A DNA stretch of 64,000 nucleotides from contig NC_088295.1 in assembly GCF_032854445.1 (NCBI RefSeq), forward strand, positions 19,333,385-19,397,384. Direction: 5' to 3'. The notes beneath the pieces are model-generated. The model was not told the origin of the DNA, made no database searches, and was given only the letters and a program-made list of their open reading frames with translations. Each line of letters opens with the position of its first letter. The first letter of the stretch is position 1. Both the position numbers and the translations under genes were made by a program. This DNA comes from Liolophura sinensis (Eukaryota > Mollusca > Polyplacophora > Chitonida > Chitonidae). Positions 34,831 through 46,121 of this stretch are shown here, one piece after another.

Positions 34831-37639
34831 GTTAGTGATGTCTAAAGTTGACAAAGTTGTTTACCTGTACATGTATATGCGGAAGTCACTGCACGAGACA
34901 TCTTTGTTCTTGGATTTATGATAAAGTGAATGCGTTGTAATAATTCGCTTAGTATTCGAGAACGTTGTTCACAGACATGCCTTGTTTGTATGGGACGTTA
35001 CAATCTCAGCGTAAGAAAGATGGCGCCATACTTCGTTCAAGTTCTACATTCAACTCAGTCCCAGCCAACTGTAAGCAGCAGGTGTTGCCGAATCTTTTCA
35101 AAAACATCTTTTGTATTGCATAGAATTCAGTTGGTTAGGTTTGAAGCCCAATAGTTTGACGTCTGTCAGTGGTGTGACATAATGAGATCTTTGTTGCTCC
35201 TGAAACATTTGGTCAGCATCGGAATGTCAAAATACTAAAACTTTAAATTTAGCAGCTTGTTATACTGAAATAGTCCAATTAGCAAAGGTACGATGTTATT
35301 TTATGTACAGCATCACAAATAAACAATGCACATTTTACCCACATATGTTCTGCATATACAGAATTTAAAATATTTGGTATGTATTTTGAAGTCTTTGTGA
35401 ACGATATCAGCACCTGCTATGAGTATAATGTTTCATTTTCAAGTTTCATGATGACTCACACAACGAGCACCATCCAAGTGTGAGAATAATTGCTTTGGCT
35501 TTAACTTGCTGAACTTAAGCTGCCTTCGTTTGTTTGAAAAAAGGTGCTATTTATTCACACCAATTGTTAGAGAATTCAGCTGGGTGTTGAAAATTTATGG
35601 TGGAGTTGCACACATTTATATCATTGGTTTTTAGAAGAACCTTTCTGTGGCCCAGGGTCAGCCTTTGTTGTATCTATACCTACTCAACTTGGATGACCTT
35701 AAACCATGCTGAATCATATTAAAGGCAAGCCCTTTAAAATCCCATATTTTTACTGAAGTAAGCAAAGTGAGCCATGTACATGCATGTCATGCCCAGCGAA
35801 ATAAATTTATCTTGATGCAACACAGTTAACGGCAGGTGACTAAAGAGTATGCTTTTGACCTCTGCTAAATTGTCTCTCCAAGCTTTAAGAGTCTTATCAT
35901 GTGCAACAATCTTGGCTATTGTCAACTTCTGGCCACTATTTTCACTGGGTGGAAGGGCATATTGACTGCAGATTTAAATTTAGTAGAGGATGAACCTAGT
36001 TAGCAAGATGTATTGGTGCAGTGAAGTGTGAGATTAAGCAGAGAGTAGCTTTGATCTTGGTGACCTATTAACTACACTGGTCTTAGAAAAACCCCTCCCT
36101 TGCCAGCTGTGGAGCTAGTAATACATGTGTACCTTTGGAGGTCAGTGTTCATTCCCAGGTTATATGATGTATGTGTGGACAGTACTAGCAATATTATTGT
36201 AAGGCAAATATTAGACTCTGTGGTACCATAGTCCCTCGTACAAGAATTTAGAGTAATTAACATTGACAAGATACTTATAGTGAGGGTGGGAGTGGGTGGA
36301 TTTGTGCACAAAATCTCGAACATTATCTTTCAAGAACTCTAACTAAATGCTTTCATGACACTTGATTCATCTCTGCTAAATTTTTGTGTGGAATGTGATA
36401 GAGAACATTTAGGACAGTGCCATTAACCTAGAGGTGATGTAATTTCTGTTTTTAAGTGTAAAGCAATGTAAGGAATATATTTGGAGTATGCACATAAAAT
36501 GCATAACAATGGTGCAGACGTGTCAAAACAGTATAAATCTAGCTTTCAGTTACTTTGCTTCAAACTGCATGTTTAGGTGTCCTAGAAACAATCAGGCCTT
36601 GACAGATGCGCCTGTATTTGATCAAGTCAGCAATGTTCAACATCATCTGCCTTGATTTTCTTATCCATGTTAACTCTTCAAAGCCATTCCCTCATAGACA
36701 GACATGTTTTATTGTTCAATCTGGTCCCATTTTACAAGGGTTGACACTTAAGTTATGAAGTTCAAAACGATGGCATTGGAAAGTGGCTGTAGCTTAAAGT
36801 TGCAGTGTGTGGAATAAATTTATTTCGCAGAACATTGTTAGTGCTGAAAATATTTTCATGCACATAGATAGAGGTTATTGAGAAGAGTAATTGTGATGCA
36901 AAATAGGCATGTCAGAAGGAGCTCCAAACCTACATGCATTTGTTTTCTATGAGGGAAGAGCAATGATCTCTGAAACTCCATCGGCGAAAGTCATTTGAAG
37001 CAGGACACAATGTCATAGGTTGTTGAAACAGTAGGCTACAGAAAACCTTCACATATGCAGTCAGGCAAGAGAGATTGTGAAGCCTACAGCAGAGGTTCAA
37101 CCTTTCTGTCAACAAGATGTGACTGCTCATTTACATGTACCTGTAGGCTCAAATCAAGCTCGGTGGTTTGACAATGGTTTTAACAGGGGGAGGTTTTATC
37201 ACTGAGGCATTGTTGGCTGATTATTTACTGTGAATCACCAAGTCAATGACAAATTCTATATGTTATATCAGACCCCTAGCTAGGATTTGGTGAAGGCATG
37301 GAAGAAGAGTGTCTCAGCCAAATGAGCCGGGCGTCCAGGGCCGCGTCAGCTGGAAAACATGCATTGCGGGAAATGCTTTCGTCGCATCAAGCGTAATTTT
37401 ATATCTAACATGAGCATAAATTAAATGGCCTAAAATATTGTATTTTAGTAAGATTTGTAATCCTCATAGTCAAACGGGATCCTTAATTGCAAGGCTTGCT
37501 GCTGTACCCGATTCGATAGTTATGACATCTGACCATAATTGCTTCTGCGGGCCGTGGTGCATGCCGGCAACCAGGGTTTGACTGGGGTCACCATGGCAGG
37601 GAATTTTCTCATTTCATTGCAGGCAGTTTAGTGGTTAAT

Positions 37640-37860
37640 TTCATCGGATTTGGTGGCGCGAGGTGGAGGACACCGCTTGTAGAACTGTGCAAACGGGGCT
37701 GCTGTAAGACAAGTGGGGAAGTTGTCAGTGACTTGCCAATGATCAGTGGTTTATACCGGTTTCTTCCGGGGGCTACCTGCACCAACCTGACAATACTCAC
37801 CCACCGTCATACGAGTGAAATACTCAAGAGTATGGTGTAAAACAACAATCAGTCAAATAT
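37640..37860 (+). repeat. SINE-like block inside TIR element copy 1
   Basis: The tail CCGTCATACGAGTGAAATAC, TCAAGAGTATGGTGTAAAAC, AACAATCAGTCAAAT is the same as the 3' end of the SINE family at 39588 (GTATAAGTGAAATATTCTTG). The upstream body differs. The same block is at the equivalent place in copy 2 (about 55300-55520, inverted), so it was part of the element before the copies separated. Confidence 0.7.
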
Positions 37861-38457
37861 CTTACAGGATAATAAATGTTAATTGAAACTGATTTTTGAA
37901 GCCCACCATTTCAGTAGTTTCTGTGACAACAAAATCTTTCGTATATTATCATTCCAGCCTTCCAAGATTTATTTTAACTAACTTCTGTTTTTAGCTTTCT
38001 TTGTTTGATTTGGAAACAGGATCAATTACTTTTTAAAGTAAATCGGGTTCGCCATCCCTCTAAAGCAGCAAAAATTCGCCTAACGGAAAGCAAAGTTTAT
38101 CAGGGGTCATGCACTGTGGCTGTACTGAAAATAATTTACTACATCAAAATCGTGTAAGGTTTAACTGTAATATGGGACTCAATAGTAAGCTGCAGTAAAA
38201 GTCAGCGCACCGGCATATTTGACAAACTTTCACCTGAAAACACCTGTTTTCAGTGCCAATTAAAAGGCTAAAATATTGCCTTTGGAGGTTAAACTTAAAT
38301 TTTACATTGGGAAATCATGCTGCCTTCAAAACAGGATGGACTGACGCTTCCCGGACTGACGCTTCCCAGACAGCCGAGCAAAACTCGGCATGTTACTGTA
38401 TCAACTCAATGCATCGCCATTCAAGGCGCTACACACATAATTTACGATTTAGTAGGC

Positions 38458-38917
38458 CACAGACCCCCATTAATTTTCCATAAGTGACAATGTTAACGTT
38501 TAGCGCTTTAGTTCAGCCCCAAACATTCCGTGGCCAATAAGCTGTGGTGCATACATGTACCTGGCCCAGCCTGTGAGAAAGAAGCCATAAAAACCTTGAC
38601 TGGTTGACCATCAAAATCTGGACCTTTCTATGCGGGCAGCTGGGAGGGGTGCCTAGCAACATCAAGGGAACGTCACTCGCAGCCTCATCACCACCTGTCT
38701 CCTTGTGTCCGAAAACTTCAAACTTCGCCCAGAACTTCAAACTTTCATCATTAAGACTTGTACCTGCCTAAAGCTTAGACTATTTCCATCATTTTGATAC
38801 CAAGCATGCCCCTGTACACCAAAAACAGCAGGCTGGCAGCAAAAAAAGACTTTACACCCTAAATACACAGAATTACATTCCCAAAAAACCGAAGTGGTAA
38901 TAGGGGTCTGTGTCCAT
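38458..38917. mobile_element. Nested TIR insertion within copy 1
   Basis: Absent from the equivalent point of copy 2, which reads continuously GATTTAGTAAGCAATGGC (reverse complement). In copy 1 the insert is bounded by TAGGC at 38453-38457 and 38918-38922, a 5-bp duplication of the site that is single in copy 2. Its ends are CACAGACCCCCATTA and, from the other side after 5 extra bases, CACAGACCCCTATTA. The end motif is shared with the outer element, so it is probably another member or a shortened derivative of the same family. No coding frame is recognised. Confidence 0.65.
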
Positions 38918-39587
38918 TAGGCAATGGCTTGGCAAGGTCACAAAATTTGAGCGTTTGCACAGACATTCGCACAGCGAGCTGATTTCCAGCACTTCAGAAA
39001 CCATGCCTCAGGCACTCGAGATGTCTTAACTAACAGGTTTCCGATTTGGAAGTAACTTACGGGAATTTGAGGCGAAAAATAACTACATGTATGTACGAGA
39101 TCGTTTGCCTATGGAATTATAGCGCATAGCGCTTCTTATTCGACAGAAAATTAAAAATACGGAAAAAAAAATTCTTTACAAAGGACATTTTTAGGGATGG
39201 TGTTAGGTACTGCGGATTCACAGAGGGATGCGGACGTTCCGAGAGGCGTGGCGGAGCGCTCGATAAAACGCTAGCTAGGGCTCTGTATATATAACACTTT
39301 CATTTGTATGGTGGTGGTTGGATTTATAGGTAACTTAATGTAAAGCCATGAGGAAATCAGTCCTCATTGCTAGGTAGAGATATGTGACAGATGTAGTCAG
39401 GCAGACACTAACTAGATTTGGCATGCACACAAACACCAAACTCGATGAAATTGTTTGAAGTATGTTACCCCATACAACACATTACAGTCTTTTTAATCCC
39501 TTTAAAGCTGTGTGTCTAAATTATTAGCTTCTAGAAATAGAATATATTTAGCTACCTTTATTAGGACCTGTTTATACATACAGGTAG

Positions 39588-39850
39588 GGGGCCTCCGTGG
39601 CTCAGTCGGTTAAAGCGCTAGCGCAGCGTAATGACCCAGGAGTCTCTCACCAATGCGGTCGCTGTGAGTTCAAGTCCAGCTCATGCTGGCGACCGTATGT
39701 GAGAAGGTCTGCCAGCAACCTGCGGATGGTCGTTGGTTTCCCCCGGGCTCTGCCCTGTTTCTACCCACCATAATGCTGGCCGCCGTCGTATAAGTGAAAT
39801 ATTCTTGAGTACTGCGTAAAACATCAATCCAAAAAAAACACAAAAAAAAA
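39588..39850 (+). mobile_element. Full-length tRNA-derived SINE with 12-bp target-site duplication
   Basis: The head GGCCTCCGTGGCTCAGTCGG with box A-like TGGCTCAGTCGG, and GAGTTCAAGTCC as box B, show a tRNA ancestor. The body includes GCAACCTGCGGATGGTCG and CCCCCGGGCTCTGCCCTG. The tail is GTATAAGTGAAATATTCTTG, AGTACTGCGTAAAACATCAA and an A-rich end. ACATACAGGTAG flanks it perfectly at 39576-39587 and 39851-39862. This is the best-preserved copy in the window and probably the youngest. The SINE head and tail resemble repeats widespread in molluscs. Confidence 0.92.
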
Positions 39851-40992
39851 ACATACAGGTAGTATATAAATCCCCTATGTCATAATTGACGGAGGCCCTA
39901 GCTGGCTTAGTATGACGTGTGGTTAATTTGCTGAAGATCACCTTAGGCCAGTGAGTTCACATACATGTTTAAACCAAATTTCTACTAGTGGGGAACATTA
40001 TGCAAGTAAGTAAATTGTTATAGAGTTGGCCTTGAAAGTAACTAAAGCAAATGTTGAAATGCATGGTGTAATGTGCTTTTGAGTACGTGGATTATTCTCA
40101 TTCTCAGTTTTGAGTGCTGCACACAGGGTTTAAGGCTTAGTTTTGGGATATGTTACAATTAGTGTTAAAAATGGAGATTCGACTAAATTCTTATTGTGAC
40201 CTACGTGCTATTGTAAACATGTGCAAGGTTAGTAAACACAGAGTAGGGATCACCAAGATCTAATACAGCCAAGGACTACATGTATGTACTATTCTTGGTA
40301 TGAAGCAGGGGCGAGAAACTGCATCATTCGTGCATTGTAAGGGAAATATGCATGTTAATGTGAAAAGCTGCTACATCACATATCTAGTTTTTCCACTTTC
40401 TCCCTGTTATGGAATGCACTTGTTTAATTAAACGAGTGTTACTACAGTGTACTCATATCCTGATCTCTGATGTGAGCTCTATACATGTATGCTGTGTGAA
40501 CGGTACAATATATTTAGGCAGTGTGACCAGCAGAAGTGTTTTGTTAAGTGCACTTTTGTTCATACAAGTTTGTTCAAATAGCTGATGGGAAAACTAGATG
40601 GTAATTTCAGAACTTACCTTGGCATTGGTCTGGAATCTTTAGGTAAAGTGTGCGTATACATGTTGGTGGCTTTCAAATGCTTGAACATTACAGTATGATG
40701 TGTATAATATGTACTCAAGTGTATGGGCACTGGTAAGTGAGTGGAAATTACTGCATGAAGTGCAACTTCCCTTTGATAGCCTGAGTTGACTGCGCATGCT
40801 TTCTTTAATCAGGTGAACAGGTCTGTGGCAACCTTTACAGGGTCTTGCGGATAGGACTTTTAAACATGTATTTGTACGTGGATATTCATAATGTATAGAC
40901 TTATGTTCCTGATATTTGTGTAACCTTTACATCAGATGGATAATAATTTCGCTTAAAATTTCCTCAGTGACTGTGGTGATTAGTGAGACAGC

Positions 40993-41136
40993 GTGGTGTA
41001 CTTGGGAAGGCCTGACAGCATCCTGTGGGTGGTCATGGGTTTCTCCTCTGGTTTTGCCTGATTTATTTCCACCATAATGCTGGTGGCCGTCATATAAGTG
41101 AAATACTCTTGAGCATGGCGTAAAGCAAAAATCTAA
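40993..41136 (+). mobile_element. 5'-truncated copy of the tRNA-SINE family
   Basis: GTGGTGTACTTGGGAAGGCC, GGTGGTCATGGGTTTCTCCT and ATATAAGTGAAATACTCTTG follow the body and tail of the SINE at 39588. The tRNA-like head is missing. Confidence 0.8.
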
Positions 41137-44100
41137 CATTCTTACCATCTCAGCATTTATATATTGAAGCTGTGGTTTACTCATTTTGATACGTGTAGAT
41201 TTGTTATATTTATTTATTTGATTTGTGTTGTACGCCGTAGGTGTGGTATACTTTACCAGGTGTCCCACAAACTAGAGGAAATCGGGCAGCATTCCCATGG
41301 AGACAAATTGCAACTTTGCTGCCATATGAATAATGATCAGTTTGTAAAATGCAGAACATTGGGTGTTTATTGATTATGCAGGTCTATTCATATACATTTT
41401 ATGAGATGTTCATGCTAATGTAGAGGTGTGATTAGGGTGTTCTACCTTACTTGGTGTGTGCTGAATGTTGCAGTAAAAAATTGGAGTGCATCTGTTGTAA
41501 GTGTTTGTGTTAGAATTGTTCAGTCAAGTAGCCTAATGGACTGTCATTCAGAGATAGCACATGTATTTGTCTGATGTGTGGTCAGGACTCCATAATCTCT
41601 ATGACTGTTAGTGACCTTTATATGTTGCGGTCACGACCTGCCTTCAGGCTGTATTGTCCATGGCTGAGTGACCAGGATCTCATGTTATTTTTAACACTGG
41701 TAAACTGGAGGTGATTATGACCTGGGGACTCAGGAGTGATGCAAGTTTGCGTAAAACAAGCCTGAGGAGTTCAGACGTAAATTTCGCTGATCATTCATGA
41801 TTCTTCATTCAATTTGGTATCGTGACGTCACAACAAAAGATGTAAAGGGAACAATGCTTTGATTATTGTCCATTAGTTTTATTCTGCATATACCATACAG
41901 TGTTACATGTACACAAAAGCATATCTAACCAGCCAGCAAAAACAACTCAGAAGTGGTTGTACACAGTTTTAAATGTTTGAGCATCTCTTCTTGGATATAC
42001 AAGATTGACATGATAAAGTTGGCGCTTTTTTCTTTTCTAGAATAAAAATAAAGTTAAATACAGGTGTGTATAGCATGACTCAAACTTGAGACCTTTGTAT
42101 GTAATAGGCTGTGATGGTCTCGTCAGATTGTCCAGGTGTTGATCTATTAACAGAAATGTACATGAGTGACCACTTGATTTCTAGTAGATTATTTCACTTT
42201 CACTATACTTACATGTGAAAGTGACAGTGACATCTATTCTCTGTTAGGGTTAACTGAGTGGTGCATGTTGATGAATATGACCATTTAACCTTTTACGAAA
42301 GGATGTCGTTGACCTAGTGAGAAAACATTAATCAGTACACTACGCAGGCATTTACTGCCAGATGACTGGGTTCAGCGTGGGGAAGGTCATGTGTAGGATA
42401 AACCATATAGTTCTACTGATAACAATAGCCTTGGTAGACAAGTTTTCAATATTAAAAGTTTTTGTTGTCATTAGGCGTAAAGATGTCTACAAGGCATGCT
42501 TTAGTTAAGCTTAAAGATATTTCTAGTGAGAGGCAAAATTAACATGCTTCTGTACCTTGTCCTTCTAAACCTTGTAGTGTTACATTAAAACCTTTTGTTG
42601 GAAAATGGAGTATTCCTCCAAATTTTAGTTCGTGCAGTATGAAAACAAACATATCTTTAAATTAAAGACAATTTATTACCCTAGCTGAGCACCAAGCAAA
42701 GTAGTTCCTTGAAGAATTTGATAGGTTTGTTGTAACTGAACATGGTACCATTTTAATTAATAAACACAAAGTTTGTGGGCTTGTCAGAAACCAGTCTATG
42801 GCCTACAAGAAATTGCCCTATGAACAGTTCAGTTCTATTTGCAAAAGACTGCAGTCCAGCCAGTATCAGCTAATTTCAAACACACAAACATTACTAAATA
42901 GCTAGTGGTAAATAACCTATTAACTTCAAGTACTTCATGGTATGAACACACACTATTAAAGTCAAGGCACTACTTTCCTTGGTGCTCATCCAGGCCAAGT
43001 AATGAGTCCACTTTCTTAAGACTTTGTAAACGGATTTTCCGTAACTTCTCTGCTAAACTGTTGCCCTTCAGTATAACCTAGACATTGTCTTTTACGAAAA
43101 TTTTTATGAGAAATATGACATCCTAAAATCAGTGGAAGTGGCCATGTGTGAGTATAATGTGACTGGGTGGGGTGTCATGTCTGGTGTCCATTGCATGTTG
43201 TTCCAGTGAGGCAGAACTATATGTCAGCATTGGGGTCAACCTGTCACAAAAAAACATTATATCATCATCATATGACCGAAATAACATTGAATAAATGCTA
43301 AATCGGACGAACAAAACAAATCAAACTAAAGCAACTGTGGAGCCATGATCATATCACTGATTCCTGTACATTGTCGGCGGAAACCCAACACAGGTATTGC
43401 AAGAGATTCGCTGTGAAAAGGTGCAGGCACGGGTATACTAAGAAAGGCTTAATTAATATTAATTTATACATTGTAGTATGTACATGTAATCAGGAGTCTT
43501 TTGCATTAAATTGGGAGGATATACTGTATGATATATATCATGTATTTGTACATGTAGGCATAATTTAATCTTCAATTCACCTGCCTGAATCGCTAATGCA
43601 CCATGTTGGCAAGAGACTGCTCTAAAATATATAATCCCATTTTAAAGGTGTCAGTTAGTGATTGACCAGTGAAGCATTCAGTTTACTGAGATGTGAATAT
43701 GAAATGTGCATTGAAATGTCACCATTTGCACTGCATGTACATGCTGCATGCAGTGTGTTCATCAGCACCTTGTGAGCTAATCAATATCCATGTACTGGTG
43801 TGTCTTTATATACAGTAAAGTATCTAAACCTTAAATGGGAAATGTCTGATCTGGAGTGCTAAGTAGGTCAAGAGCTGAATTATTCTTATACATTTACATG
43901 TACAGCATATATATAGTTAAAGTGCCTATTCTAAGGTTTTCACTGGATCCAAGTCACTTGCTGGATCAACTGAGTCACATTGTTGAAACCAGTGTGATGT
44001 AACAAAGGCAAAATGGCTGAACACTCGATCCGTATAAAGCCCCTGTCATAAGTGCCTGCAAAACTAAACCAATGAACATTCAATAAATCATGTGATGCAC

Positions 44101-44264
44101 TGTGAATATATTAGCAAATTTATGCAGAAGAACACTTTCAGTTTCACTATTGCCATTGTCACAATGAGAAAGACCTTGTGTTTAACATTTGGGCTGAATA
44201 GCTTTGTCAAAGATGTTGTCTTTCGTTTTAAAAACAGTTTGTATTTTGCTACATGTATCTGAGT

Positions 44265-46121
44265 CAGGGATAGAAATGTTTTTTTAAAACTACCTGTCCC
44301 TGAGACAGGTAATTTTTTTTTTTACCTGTCACCTCCAGCAATCCACTCGTCGTTTTTGGGCATATAGAATTTGACTCAAAATCCTGTGGAAACCATTTAT
44401 TCCATGACTAAAATGTTTGTTTTAACAGCATTCTGATGAGAGACCAACCTCATCAATGAAGTGAGCGACCAACCTTATCAGTGGATTGAGGAAATCTTTT
44501 TTTATACTTGGGGAAAAACTTCATTAGCCTCTATTTTGGCCAAAATACATCTAACATGTAGTACGCTTCTAAAAATTGTACAAGTGGTCCGTTAAAATTT
44601 TCCTCTCAAGGTTGCAGTAAAAAAGTGTTTTAGTAAATAAAATGAACGTTGATGACTAGAGTATTTGAAGTACCATAAAGGTTCAAACAATTCACTTCCT
44701 AATCCTTCCACTTTAAATTGAAACGTTTAGTGCATGTGGGGTATGAACCACTCTAAGTTAAGAAAAAGATAAACCATTATATGGTCCATGGATTTTGTCA
44801 TCTTCTTTTGTTCAGAACTCCTGAAAATTGAGTATATGACAGACAGGAGTTGAGGTCAGGCAAGGAAGGAAATGCTTGAGCCTTTGCCCACACAGAAATA
44901 AATATCTGTTAAACTGATTTAAATACATGTACTACATTGTATTCATATTAAAAGAAATAAAAACAACTTTCAAAATTGTGATCTTGGTTCTTTATTCTCC
45001 AAGCTGGCAGAGCCAAAATAGCTTGTGCAACAGAGTTATTTCTTTGACTGGTGTGGCCCATAAGCCTCTATGAACCGCCTTGTCTTTTGGCAGTTAACTG
45101 ACCACAGTCTGATAGCTGGAAAAGGGTCAAACGTAGACAAGATTTTATCTGACAGTGCTAATATTAACAGGTCATTTAATGTGTCTTTGGTCAGCCTCGA
45201 TCTCCAGTCACTTTTGACACGATTCATTTAAAAGCCCCTCTCTACAAATGCTGTGGAAAAAGTTAGAACCAATAGTATTTTCACAAGATACAAGATGTTC
45301 TTTAACTCAAAAGAATCTGCTTTTTTTCTTAATATTTTAGGCCAGAAACACCTGATAGTCCTTCCTTCCTTAAGAGTTGTTTTTAGTGTTTTTGACACAA
45401 ACTCCTGTCCTTCTGGATTTAAGTGTCACATCTCTGAAAACTGTTGCCCCTGGGTATCCAGTGAAATTGTTTGCCTTGAATGTGTTTACTTCTGCTTCAC
45501 AGTCAAAAGTATCTAGTTTCACTGTTGAGACTAAAGTATCGATGCTCACATCGTCACTTTGTAGTAAACTACTTAAACATGACACACTTGCTAAAAGACT
45601 CTTGAGAACAACAAACATAAATAACACCATGTTCTCATCCAGCAGCTTGTTCAGAAGACCTGTAGCATTTTTGCGAAGTATTTTTGTGACAAATGGCGTC
45701 TTCGGATACTTAGTCAGAGTTATCCCCCTTAGATGTACACATAAAATGTAGTAAAGAGGAGCTCTTGACATCGGAGGTCAGATTGCTTTCCCTGAACGTA
45801 AGCGTAAATATGATTGGCTGTTAACGGTACGTTTTAGCCACTCAGTAATGCGTTTACTGTAACTTGTAACTTCAAACACGGACTCTGTGTTCGACATTTT
45901 TAAAATCTTTATTAAAACGAAAACCGAGCCGAGTAAAACCTACTCGACGCTTTCCCACAGCAGAACCCTTTACAGTCATGCATGGAGCTATAGTAATAAA
46001 TGGTGATTTTAAATGGCTTCTAAAGTCTACTTGTCGCAGCGACAGGTAATATTTTTCATTACTTGTCACGTTGAAAAGTCACCTGTCATCGACAGGCAGA
46101 CAGGCGTTATTTCGAGTGCTG
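44265..46121 (-). mobile_element. hAT-superfamily DNA transposon relic (about 1.86 kb)
   Basis: Possible ends CAGGGATAGAAAT (44265) and, inverted, CAGCACTCGAAAT (46121), with ACCTGTC/GACAGGT motifs near both ends (44313-44330 and 46036-46100). Between them lies a broken minus-strand transposase with a hAT dimerisation motif (see 45036-45897). The element is short for an autonomous hAT, so internal deletion is likely. A clear 8-bp target duplication was not found: left ATCTGAGT, right AGTGCTGC. Confidence 0.68.
45036..45897 (-). pseudogene. Broken hAT transposase remnant
   Basis: The minus-strand C-terminal part reads LTFSTAFVERGF, a TAA stop at 45230, then MNRVKSDWRSRLTKDTLNDL. This is the hAT C-terminal dimerisation signature (STA..ERgFS.mn.iK...R..L....L..L) with a stop replacing the Ser codon. 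Upstream in another frame is a 133-codon stretch (45771-45370) with hAT-like spacing, and at 45897 a possible original start, MSNTESVFEVTSYSKRI. Frameshift and stop make it inactive. The DNA-binding zinc finger and catalytic parts are not seen, so this is a deleted copy. Confidence 0.78.

Larger units (their letters stand above)
37269..39285 (+). mobile_element. Non-autonomous TIR DNA element, copy 1 (2017 bp, carries a nested insertion)
   Basis: Left end CAGACCCCTAGCTAGGATTT and right end, inverted, CAGAGCCCTAGCTAGCGTTT, form an imperfect terminal inverted repeat. It is flanked by TATAT at 37264-37268 and 39286-39290, a 5-bp candidate target duplication. It is homologous over most of its length to the inverted element at 54447-55853. 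Shared blocks include ATGGCGAACCCGATTTACTT (in the reverse sense), the GGAAGCGTCAGTCCATC region and the GGTTTCCGATTTGGAAGTAA region. No transposase frame is visible. Inside are a SINE-like block (about 37640-37860), a CGGACTGACGCTTCCC-type 15-bp direct repeat near 38338-38368, and an insertion at 38458-38917. A 5-bp duplication fits Transib among named superfamilies, but the CAGACCCC ends do not match the usual Transib termini. Confidence 0.8.

Noticed and set aside
37631-37840. ORF with a counterpart at 55312-55500 (shared LVELCK.GCCKTSGEVVSDLPMISG)
   Set aside because: The similarity reflects homology of the two transposon copies over a SINE-like block; no start conservation or known domain, so not called a gene.
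37269-39285. Assigning the TIR elements to hAT, CACTA or Tc1/mariner
   Set aside because: Flanking duplications look like 5 bp, not 8, 2-3 or TA, and the end motif differs; left unclassified.
39588-39665. tRNA-like sequence with box A and box B
   Set aside because: Followed directly by a SINE body and A-rich tail with a target duplication; no proper acceptor stem, so a SINE head and not a tRNA gene.
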